From: Sva-07 sp942492715
GTDB taxonomy: Bacteria; Actinomycetota; Acidimicrobiia; Acidimicrobiales; Ilumatobacteraceae
Direction of reading: 5' to 3'
Assembly (NCBI GenBank): GCA_942492715.1
Contig: CALOFW010000012.1
Location: 124,001 to 188,000, forward strand
Length of the DNA stretch: 64,000 bases
The notes beneath the pieces are model-generated. The model was not told where the DNA came from. It saw only the letters and a list, made by a program, of their open reading frames with translations, and did no database searches. Below are positions 24,283 through 31,459 of this stretch, piece after piece (positions within the stretch are counted from its first letter, which is position 1; every line of letters begins with the position of its first letter). The position numbers were made by a program, and so were the translations under genes.

Positions 24283-25380
24283 CTACACACTCTCTGCCGG
24301 TGGTGCAAACACGCCCTGGACACTGACGGCGAGGTCGAAGCCCGATCCGCCGATCGGTGCGGTCACGTCGGCGATGCCGAGCCACGCGAGGAGCGCGTCC
24401 TGGTGCTCGAGGCGCAGGCGAGCGCACCCCTTGCTCTGCGGGCTGGTCGGCACGTTGTTCGCGCCGTGGATCGCCTGGCCGCCGTCGAAGTACAGCGGCT
24501 TGTACATGTTGCCGTTGAGGGGATTGTCCTCGGGCACCGGGAAGTCGGTGCTGTCGTGCCATCCGCCGTTGTCGAAGGCCGGGTCGTAGCGGTACACCAT
24601 CGACCGGTCCTGGAGGCGGGTCTCGTGGCCCGGTTCGCCGGTGGAGGTGGGGAACACGAACTGGAGCTGCTGGTTCGATGCTCCGACGAACATGATCTGG
24701 CAGGTCTGGTCGATCAGCACCCAACGTTCCCGGTCGACCGGTGCCGACAGCGGGATGTTGATCTGCGTCGCCGCCATCAGCACCTGCTCCTCCTCGCTGC
24801 CGGCCGCCATGTCGGCCGTGCTGACCGGCAGGCCGAGCCCGAGCCGGGCGGCGCAGAGCCGCTGACGAGTCGCCGAACCCGAGACGCCGTCGATCACGAG
24901 TTCGTTGATGCCGTACCCGGCGAACAGTTCGTTGAGCTTCGCCTGCTGGATCTCGACGTTGGCGCGCGTCGCTTCGGCGACGAGCGCCTGGTTGGGCTCT
25001 CGGGCCTCGCCGGTGCGGTCGTCGAGGCCGTTGTCGACACAGACGTCGAGCAGCTGGGCCGGGAAGATCGTGTTGCCGTCGAGGTCGTTCTCGGCGACGA
25101 TCGTGTCGACGCGAACCGTGTCGTCGTCGAAGCGGTCGGCGATCAGGCTGAGCGACTCGCCCGGCTGCACCTGGACGACGCACAGCGGATCGTAGACGTC
25201 GAGCGGCGGCACCGTCGTCGACGTGGTCGTCGTCGCCTCGGTGGTGGCTGTCGTGGTGTCGGCCGGGTCGGTGGGCGGCGCGTCCAGCGTGTCGGCGAGG
25301 CTGTTCTGCGCGGTGGCGCTGCACGCGCTGAGCAGGAGCAAGGAAGCGCCCAGCACGAGGGAGCTGGCACGGGGGATCAC
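24283..25380 (-). CDS. Lipoprotein L,D-transpeptidase (YkuD) with LysM-like domain
   Basis: 365 residues. The N-terminus has a lipoprotein signal with lipobox LSAC (about 17-20), a Thr-rich linker, then VVQVQPGESLSLIADRF, a LysM-like peptidoglycan-binding repeat. The C-terminal YkuD domain carries QAIHGANNVPTSPQSKGCAR, matching HGxx...SxGC with the nucleophilic Cys. It should make 3-3 peptidoglycan crosslinks outside the membrane. GTG 25380 is chosen because it gives a complete signal peptide and a TAACCT box lies 7 nt upstream (25393-25388), again a leaderless layout. About 240 nt without a gene separate it from the hydrolase downstream. Confidence 0.9.
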   Translation of the reverse strand: MIPRASSLVLGASLLLLSACSATAQNSLADTLDAPPTDPADTTTATTEATTTTSTTVPPLDVYDPLCVVQVQPGESLSLIADRFDDDTVRVDTIVAENDLDGNTIFPAQLLDVCVDNGLDDRTGEAREPNQALVAEATRANVEIQQAKLNELFAGYGINELVIDGVSGSATRQRLCAARLGLGLPVSTADMAAGSEEEQVLMAATQINIPLSAPVDRERWVLIDQTCQIMFVGASNQQLQFVFPTSTGEPGHETRLQDRSMVYRYDPAFDNGGWHDSTDFPVPEDNPLNGNMYKPLYFDGGQAIHGANNVPTSPQSKGCARLRLEHQDALLAWLGIADVTAPIGGSGFDLAVSVQGVFAPPAESV

Positions 25381-25518
25381 GGGTCGCAGGTTACCGAGAG
25401 CTCCGCCGCCGGGAGTGGCACCGTCCACCGGTTCTCGGGGACGAAGTGCCCTGTCGGGGCGGCACGACAGGGTCCACGATCGAGGACGGGATCGCGGTCG
25501 GTGAGAGGAGAGGGTCGG

Positions 25519-26916
25519 ATGGACAGGATGAGCCCGCTGGATGCGACGTTTCTTCACGTCGAGGACGGAATCAGCCACATGCACATCGCATCGTGCGCGA
25601 TCTTCGAGGGTCCGGCGCCGGACTACGACGAGCTCGTCGCGCTGATCCGCAGCAAGTTGCCGCTCGTTCCGCGGTATCGCCAGCGGGTCCGGTTCGTGCC
25701 GGGTGGTCTCGGCCGTCCCGTGTGGGTCGACGATCCGCACTTCCGCATCGAGTACCACGTTCGCCACACCGCGCTCCCGTCTCCCGGCTCCGATGACGAC
25801 CTTCGCACGCTGATGGGCCGCCTGATGTCGCAGGAACTCGACCGTCATCGACCGCTGTGGGAGACCTGGGTGGTCGAGGGCCTCGCCGACGGGACGTGGG
25901 CGATGATCTCGAAGGTCCATCACTGCATGGTCGACGGTGTGTCGGGCACCGATCTGATGGCGGTCGTCCTCGACCCGTCACCGGACGGCTCGTCGCCGAT
26001 CGACGACGAGTGGGAACCGGAGCCCGCGCCGACCGACACCGAACTCGTCCGCGACGCGATCGCCCAGACGATCGTCAATCCGAACGAGATGGCGCGTTGG
26101 GCGCGGTCGTCCTTGCGTACACCGCGGCGGCTGCTCTCGAATGCGAGGGACATCGCGTCCGGCGTCGTGGCGCTGGGAGCTCGGCTCCAGCCGAACGTCG
26201 CATTGTCGATCGAGGGGACGATCGGCCCCCACCGGCGGTGGACGTGGGCGAGCAGCACCCTGGCCGACGTGAAGCGGATCCGCGGCGCCGTCGGGGGAAC
26301 GGTCAACGACGTCGTGCTCGCGGCGATCACTCGAGGCTTCCGTGATCTGCTGGTGCACCGCGGCGACGACGTCGCAGGCGTGGTGGTGCGCACGCTGGTG
26401 CCGGTGTCGGTGCGGATGTCCGGCGATCACAGCTACAACAACCAGGTGTCGGGCATGATCGCGGAACTCCCGGTCGGGATCGCTGATCCACTCGAACGGC
26501 TGAGCGCCGTCCGGGTGCAGATGTCCGAGTTGAAGGAGTCGCACCAGGCCGACGCGGGCGGCGCGATCTCGGAGTTGGCCGCGTTCACGCCGCCGTTGCT
26601 GTTGGCGATCGGGTTCCGGACGGCGGTGACGGTGTTGCGCCGCGCCCCGCAACGCAGCGTCAACACCGTGACCACCAACGTTCCGGGTCCGCAGGTGCCG
26701 CTGTACGCGTGCGGTCGGGAGATGCTCGACTACCGGCCGTTCGTGCCGCTCTCGTACGGCGTGCGCACAGGGGTGGCGATCCTCTCGTACAACGGCAAGA
26801 TCTCGTTCGGGGTGACCGGCGACTGGGACAGCGTGCCCGACATCGACGTGCTCGCCGCAGGGATCGAGGAGGGCATGGCCGAGCTGCTCGCACTCAGTGA
26901 GCAGCGAGTTCCTTGA
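25519..26916 (+). CDS. Wax ester synthase / diacylglycerol acyltransferase
   Basis: 465 residues. It starts MDRMSPLDATFLHVEDG, the typical substrate-entry motif, with HRPLWETWVVEGLADG and the active site SKVHHCMVDGVSG at about 132-144 (H134, H135, D139, G140 intact). The second domain has GGTVNDVVLAAITRG (ND motif) and TTNVPGPQVPLY. These enzymes esterify acyl-CoA to fatty alcohol or diacylglycerol at the membrane for storage lipid. The ATG at 25519 has a GAGGAGAGG ribosome-binding site. It is divergent from the L,D-transpeptidase gene and about 2.3 kb from the degenerate paralogue. Confidence 0.93.
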   Translation: MDRMSPLDATFLHVEDGISHMHIASCAIFEGPAPDYDELVALIRSKLPLVPRYRQRVRFVPGGLGRPVWVDDPHFRIEYHVRHTALPSPGSDDDLRTLMGRLMSQELDRHRPLWETWVVEGLADGTWAMISKVHHCMVDGVSGTDLMAVVLDPSPDGSSPIDDEWEPEPAPTDTELVRDAIAQTIVNPNEMARWARSSLRTPRRLLSNARDIASGVVALGARLQPNVALSIEGTIGPHRRWTWASSTLADVKRIRGAVGGTVNDVVLAAITRGFRDLLVHRGDDVAGVVVRTLVPVSVRMSGDHSYNNQVSGMIAELPVGIADPLERLSAVRVQMSELKESHQADAGGAISELAAFTPPLLLAIGFRTAVTVLRRAPQRSVNTVTTNVPGPQVPLYACGREMLDYRPFVPLSYGVRTGVAILSYNGKISFGVTGDWDSVPDIDVLAAGIEEGMAELLALSEQRVP

Positions 26917-27090
26917 TCACACGTCGTCGTCGGCGGGTACCTCGAGGTGCTGGTCGAGGACGTCGGCATCGGAGCCCTCGTCGGGGTGACCGAGCCGTTC
27001 GGGGACGTCGGAATCGTCGGCGGGATCGACGAACCGTTCGGCGTCGACGTCGACGTCGCGTGCGGACAGGAGGTCGTCGGGGTCGCTCAT
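26917..27090 (-). CDS. Small acidic protein, unknown
   Basis: 57 residues starting MSDPDDLLSARDVDVDAERF and ending LEVPADDDV, with close to a third Asp/Glu and no Cys or membrane segment. Its stop abuts the WS/DGAT stop, and its start lies 59 nt beyond the end of the P450 gene on the same strand, so it could be the last gene of the P450 transcript. Charge and size suggest a disordered accessory protein. It is not a ferredoxin, as no cysteines are present. Confidence 0.5.
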   Translation of the reverse strand: MSDPDDLLSARDVDVDAERFVDPADDSDVPERLGHPDEGSDADVLDQHLEVPADDDV

Positions 27091-27149
27091 AGGTCCAGCA
27101 TCGCGCTGCCCGCCGTCGATCACCAGGGCCCGTGTGCCCTGTTCGTGCG

Positions 27150-28412
27150 TCAACGGGTGACGACCGGGATCGACCGGGGCCCGCGGACCTGGCCACCTGC
27201 CCACGTCACGAGGGCCGGGTCGACGAGCTCGAACTCGGGCATGCGGGCCAGCCACTCCTCGACGGCGACGCGCAGTTCCATGCGGGCCAGGTTCGAGCCC
27301 GCGCAGCGGTGGATGCCGGCGCCGAAGGCGAGGTGACGGTTCTGTTGGCGGTCGAGGATCACCTGGTCGGCGTCGGGGAACACCTCGGGGTCGCGGTTGG
27401 CGCCGGGGAAGTTCATCAGGATCCGTTCGCCGGCCTTGATCGGGCAGCCCTTGTACTCGGCGTCCTCGACGAGACGACGGGCCATCGTGACCGGGGCGTA
27501 CGCGCGGAGGAACTCCTCGATCGCCGTGGGCATGAGGTCGGGTTCGGCGATCAACCGCCTGCGGTCGTCGGGGTGGCTCGCGAGGTGCCACATCGTCGAT
27601 CCGATCGAGGACCAGGTGGTGTCGATGCCGGCGATCAGCAGCAGCGCACACATGCCCATCACGACGTCTCGTGTGATCGGCTCGCCGTCGTGCTCCGAGT
27701 TGAGCAGCTCGCTGATGAAGTCGTCGGTCGGCTCGGCCTCGCGTTCGGCGATCGCCTCCTGGAGATAGCCGATGATCCCGACGATGCCGCGTCGACGGCG
27801 TTCGGGGTCGTGGGCGAATTCGAGCACGTCGCGAACCCATTCGGTGAACGTGCCCGCCATCGACTCGGGCACACCGAGGATGTGGCCGATCACCCGCACC
27901 GGGATCTGCTGCGCGTACTCGGCGGCGGCGTCACCTTCGCCGCGAACGGCGATCTCCTCGGCGAGCCGACGGCAGAGTTCACGGGTGAACACCTCGTACT
28001 CGGCGACCCGGGCGGGGCTCATCGTCGGCAGCACGAGGCGGCGCGTCCAGGTGTGCAACGGAGGGTCGGCGCTGATGGGCGGCACCCCGGAGGTGAGCAC
28101 CGGCGCCGGGATGTGACCGGGGTCGGCGTCGTCACCGACCGGCAGCATCGGGACGACGCTGATGCCGTTGCCGGACGGGAACGTCTCGATGTCGTGGGCG
28201 ATCGCGTACACGTCCTCGTAGCGCGTGGGCAGCCACGATCCGCCCCAGCGATCGGTGTGGGCCATCGGGCAGGTCTCGCGCAGCTCGTCCCAGATCCCGT
28301 ACGGATCGTCGACGTACTGCGGGTCGAAGATGTCGTAGTCGGACGCCCAGTCGGTGACCGGCTCGGTGACGGGCCCGTTCGTGGGGACCACGTGCGATGT
28401 GTCGTTGCTCAC
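27150..28412 (-). CDS. Cytochrome P450 (first of a tandem pair)
   Basis: 420 residues, soluble bacterial P450. The I-helix reads LLLIAGIDTTWSSIGSTMWH (AGxDTT for O2 activation), the K-helix ExxR is in AIEEFLRAYAPV, and the haem loop is FGAGIHRCAGSNLARMEL with the axial Cys. The N-terminal WASDYDIFDPQYVDDPYGIW is typical of actinobacterial CYPs acting on fatty acids, sterols or terpenoids. The GTG at 28412 has GGAGG upstream. No ferredoxin or reductase gene adjoins. The next P450 upstream is closely similar in layout and motifs. Confidence 0.93.
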   Translation of the reverse strand: MSNDTSHVVPTNGPVTEPVTDWASDYDIFDPQYVDDPYGIWDELRETCPMAHTDRWGGSWLPTRYEDVYAIAHDIETFPSGNGISVVPMLPVGDDADPGHIPAPVLTSGVPPISADPPLHTWTRRLVLPTMSPARVAEYEVFTRELCRRLAEEIAVRGEGDAAAEYAQQIPVRVIGHILGVPESMAGTFTEWVRDVLEFAHDPERRRRGIVGIIGYLQEAIAEREAEPTDDFISELLNSEHDGEPITRDVVMGMCALLLIAGIDTTWSSIGSTMWHLASHPDDRRRLIAEPDLMPTAIEEFLRAYAPVTMARRLVEDAEYKGCPIKAGERILMNFPGANRDPEVFPDADQVILDRQQNRHLAFGAGIHRCAGSNLARMELRVAVEEWLARMPEFELVDPALVTWAGGQVRGPRSIPVVTR

Positions 28413-28487
28413 TGACCAACCTCCGGTTCGAGACGAATTGGAACAGTGTTGCAGACCGTGGCGGTCAGGGGAGCATCGCGGCGGAGT

Positions 28488-29714
28488 TCAGAACACCACC
28501 GGCACCTGGCGCGGTCCGCGGACCTGGCCGCCGGCCCAGGTGACCTCGGCGTCGTCGGCGAGACGGAACTCGGGGATCCGTTCCAGCCAGACCTCGACCG
28601 CCACACGCATCTCCATGCGGGCCAGGTTCGATCCGGCGCAGCGGTGGATGCCGGCACCGAACGCGACGTGGCGGTTCTGGGCGCGATCGAGGATCACTTC
28701 GTCCGGGTTCTCGAAGACGTCGGGGTCGCGGTTGGCACCGGGGAAGTTCATCAGCACCTTGTCGCCCGCCTTGATCGGGCACCCGGCCACCTCGACGTCG
28801 TCGGTGGCGATGCGAGCCATCGTGACGGGGGAGTAGGCCCGCAGGAGCTCCTCGATCGCCAGCGGCATGATCTCGGGCTCGTCGACGAGGCGTTTCGCAT
28901 CCTGCGGATGGGTCGCGAGGTGCAGCATCGCGGAGCCGATGCCCGACCACGTGGTGTCCACGCCCGCGATCAGCGTGAGCGCCGCCATGCCCATGATCGT
29001 GAGGTCGTCGACCGGTTTGCCCTCGACCTCGGTGTGCAGCAAGGCGCTCATCAGGTCGTCGCCGGGATTGACGCGCCGGTGCTCCAACTGCTCGATGAGG
29101 TACAGGGTCATGGCATCACGCCCCCGGGTGGCACGCGCCTCCTCGTGGGCGAACTCGAGGAAGTCCTGCACCCACCCGGTGAACGTGTCGGCCATGTCGT
29201 CGGGCACGCCCAGCACGAGCGAGATCACGCGCACCGGGATCTGCCGGGCGTAGTCGCCGGCCGCATCCGCGGTTCCGTCCTCGATGAAGCCGTCGATCAG
29301 CCGGTTGCACAACTCCCGCGTGAACGGCTCGTACTGCGCGACGCGCGAATGCGAGAACCACGGGAGCATCAGTCGTCGGGTCCAGGTGTGGTCCGGCTGA
29401 TCCTGGTCGATCGGCGGAAGCGGAATCTCGACCGGAGGCGGTGGCCGCTCCTCGTCGTCGAACGTCAGGACGCCGACGTCGCTCGAGCTGAAGCCGTGGT
29501 GGTCCTGGGCGAACCGTTGAACGTCGGTGTAGCGGGTCGGCAACCATGATCCGCCCCAGCGTTCGGTGTGGGCGATCGGGCACTGCTCGCGCAGGTCGTC
29601 CCACACGGGGTACGGATCGGCGACGTAGTCCGGATCGAGCACGTCGTAGTCGGTGGTCCAGTCGGCGACCGGTGCCTGCCGGTCGCTCGGCCCCGGTGTC
29701 GTGTCGTTGCTCAT
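28488..29714 (-). CDS. Cytochrome P450 (second of a tandem pair)
   Basis: 408 residues with LIAGVDTTWSGIGSAMLHLA, AIEELLRAYSPVTMAR and the haem loop FGAGIHRCAGSNLARMEM. The start MSNDTTPGPSD and DYDVLDPDYVADPYPVWDDL align directly with the downstream copy, so the pair arose by tandem duplication. Differences lie mainly in the B-C and F-G regions, which set substrate choice. The ATG follows a GGGGGG-containing ribosome-binding site. Sixty to eighty nt separate the genes, so one transcript is likely. Confidence 0.93.
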   Translation of the reverse strand: MSNDTTPGPSDRQAPVADWTTDYDVLDPDYVADPYPVWDDLREQCPIAHTERWGGSWLPTRYTDVQRFAQDHHGFSSSDVGVLTFDDEERPPPPVEIPLPPIDQDQPDHTWTRRLMLPWFSHSRVAQYEPFTRELCNRLIDGFIEDGTADAAGDYARQIPVRVISLVLGVPDDMADTFTGWVQDFLEFAHEEARATRGRDAMTLYLIEQLEHRRVNPGDDLMSALLHTEVEGKPVDDLTIMGMAALTLIAGVDTTWSGIGSAMLHLATHPQDAKRLVDEPEIMPLAIEELLRAYSPVTMARIATDDVEVAGCPIKAGDKVLMNFPGANRDPDVFENPDEVILDRAQNRHVAFGAGIHRCAGSNLARMEMRVAVEVWLERIPEFRLADDAEVTWAGGQVRGPRQVPVVF

Positions 29715-29827
29715 GCAACCCCCCTCGCTCGGATGTTCCGCGTGAAGAGCACGCTAGTCGGGCCGGTCCCGTCGCCTCCGGCCGGGGAGCTCGATCCGAA
29801 TGGGGCGAACATGTGATCGATCATGAG

Positions 29828-29856
29828 TTGATCTTCGTACACACGTATGGTACACT
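29828..29856 (+). promoter_or_regulatory. Leaderless promoter of the DUF222/HNH gene
   Basis: TTGATC (29828-29833), 17-nt spacer and TACACT (29851-29856), then 6 nt to the ATG at 29863, so the mRNA should begin at the start codon. The spacer contains an imperfect palindrome with GTAC ends (29837-29852). The same layout, TTGATC-N17-TAACAT-N6-ATG, precedes the desaturase gene at 60884. Confidence 0.65.
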
Positions 29857-29862
29857 CGAACC

Positions 29863-31272
29863 ATGTTCGAGGAGTTGAGCGCCGATGCGATCGACCTCTC
29901 CGACTCGGCGCTCACCGAACGGTTCCGGGAGCTCGAACTCGTCCGGCGACGGGCGGATGCCGAGATGGCGGCGCTGCTCCGCGAGGGCGAACGCCGCAGC
30001 ATCCACTCGATCGACGGCCATCGTTCGATCCGCCAGTGGATCCGCGCTCAGATCAATTGCCCGGTCGGCGAGGCCGCCCGGCTCCGCCGGCTGGCAGCGG
30101 TCTGTGACACCGTGGCCGGCGTCGGTGACGCACTCCTGGCAGGACACATCGGTCGGGCCCAGGGCGACGAGCTCGCCCGCCTGGCCGCCCATCCACGTGT
30201 CGGTGACCAGTTCCCGGCGGCGGCACCGCTCCTGCTCGGCCACGCCGAACAGCTCTCGTTCGAGGAGTTCCGGGTCGTGTCGCGTCGGTGGGAGACACTT
30301 GCCGACCTCGACGGCGCCGAGCGCAACGACGAGGTGTCGCACGCACGTCGTACCGCCTCGGTCGTGCCGACGGCCGGCGGCATCGACATCCGGGCCACCG
30401 GCGGTTCCGGACTCGTGACCGCAGAGATGGAGGCGATCTTCCAACGCTTCCTCCAGGCGGAGTTCGATGCCGACGTTGCCGCCCGGACCGCCGAGTTCGG
30501 CCCCGACGCTCCGGCCTCGAAGCTGCCGCGAACCGACGCGCAACGTCGCTTCGATGCGATGGTTGCGATCTTTCGAGCGGCCGTCGTCGCTCCTGCCGAT
30601 GGTGTCGCGCCCCAGCCCGTGCTGAACCTGCTGGTCGGGTCGAACACGTTCGAGCGACTGATTCAGCGCAAGGTGGCCGGTGACGACACGGCGCCCAACG
30701 ATCTCGATCTGCGCCTCGAACGGATCGAGTCCGACTCGGGGGTCGTCGTCTCGCCAGCCGACGTGCTCGCCGCCAGCCTGGTGGGCCACGTCCGGCGAGT
30801 GGTCGTCGATGCCGCTGGCGTGGTGGTCGACGCAGGCCGCAAGCGGCGGCTGTTCACCGGCGTCGCCCGGGAGATGGCGCTGCTGCTGGCGCACGAGTGC
30901 GGCCATCTCGGTTGCACGGTGGCAGCTCGGCGCTGTGAGGTCGACCACATCGACGAATGGGAACGCGACGGCGGTGTCACCGACCAGCGCAACGGCAAGC
31001 CGAGATGCGGCACTCACAATCCGCTCAAGACCGCAACCGGTCTGCGCACCGTACGAACCCGCCACGGGACGACGGTCGACCTCCGCGCCGACGGGACACC
31101 GATGGCCCCGGTCGGTCGCCGGGTCGACCTCGAGGACACCGGACCACCCGACACCGGACCACCCGACACCGGCGAAGCCGGATGGGGCGCCCGAACGGTG
31201 CGCGTCGAGTACTGCCGGCTGCACAGCGACGAAACCACCGCGAGGCTGCGCTCGTTGATGCCCGCCCGTTGA
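29863..31272 (+). CDS. DUF222 / HNH endonuclease-like protein (13E12-repeat family)
   Basis: 469 residues. The N-terminal ~330 is a DUF222 helical domain: LTERFRELELVRRRADAEMA, IHSIDGHRSIRQWIRAQINC and GHIGRAQGDELARLAAHPRV. The C-terminal HNH module has CxxxxC in HECGHLGCTVAARRCEVDHI, with Asp-His (VDHI) as metal ligands, followed by GKPRCGTHNPLKT. A near-duplicate TGPPDTGPPDTG linker follows, then a short tail ending YCRLHSDETTARLRS. This family is common and multi-copy in actinobacteria and related to mobile 13E12 elements; its nuclease activity is unproven. Confidence 0.88.
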   Translation: MFEELSADAIDLSDSALTERFRELELVRRRADAEMAALLREGERRSIHSIDGHRSIRQWIRAQINCPVGEAARLRRLAAVCDTVAGVGDALLAGHIGRAQGDELARLAAHPRVGDQFPAAAPLLLGHAEQLSFEEFRVVSRRWETLADLDGAERNDEVSHARRTASVVPTAGGIDIRATGGSGLVTAEMEAIFQRFLQAEFDADVAARTAEFGPDAPASKLPRTDAQRRFDAMVAIFRAAVVAPADGVAPQPVLNLLVGSNTFERLIQRKVAGDDTAPNDLDLRLERIESDSGVVVSPADVLAASLVGHVRRVVVDAAGVVVDAGRKRRLFTGVAREMALLLAHECGHLGCTVAARRCEVDHIDEWERDGGVTDQRNGKPRCGTHNPLKTATGLRTVRTRHGTTVDLRADGTPMAPVGRRVDLEDTGPPDTGPPDTGEAGWGARTVRVEYCRLHSDETTARLRSLMPAR

Positions 31273-31459
31273 ACGGCGGCTGCACCGGAGCCGCGAAACG
31301 GGCCCGCGAGGTGCAATCCCGTTAGCGGGGAAAGGCTTGGATCAGTCAGTGGAACCGGTGAACCGGTCTCACTCCTGGATCCCTGTGTGGCACCTCGTCG
31401 GGCCCACTGACATCGTCGCGCCGTCGCCGCCGAAAAGCAATGGATTGAAGCGACCTTGA
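31273..31459. terminator. Convergent intergenic region with hairpins (HNH gene / leuS)
   Basis: A 6-bp hairpin (GCGGCT at 31276-31281 with AGCCGC at 31289-31294) starts 4 nt after the HNH stop. A CCCG-TTAG-CGGG hairpin (31318-31329) follows. A direct/inverted ACCGGT pair lies near 31355-31368. No T-tract is present. It probably ends transcription of the HNH gene; no gene is seen here. Confidence 0.45.

Noticed and set aside
23791..25518. Long in-frame extension upstream of the WS/DGAT gene
   Set aside because: It runs antisense through the L,D-transpeptidase gene and has no similarity; a ribosome-binding site and the family N-terminus place the start at 25519.
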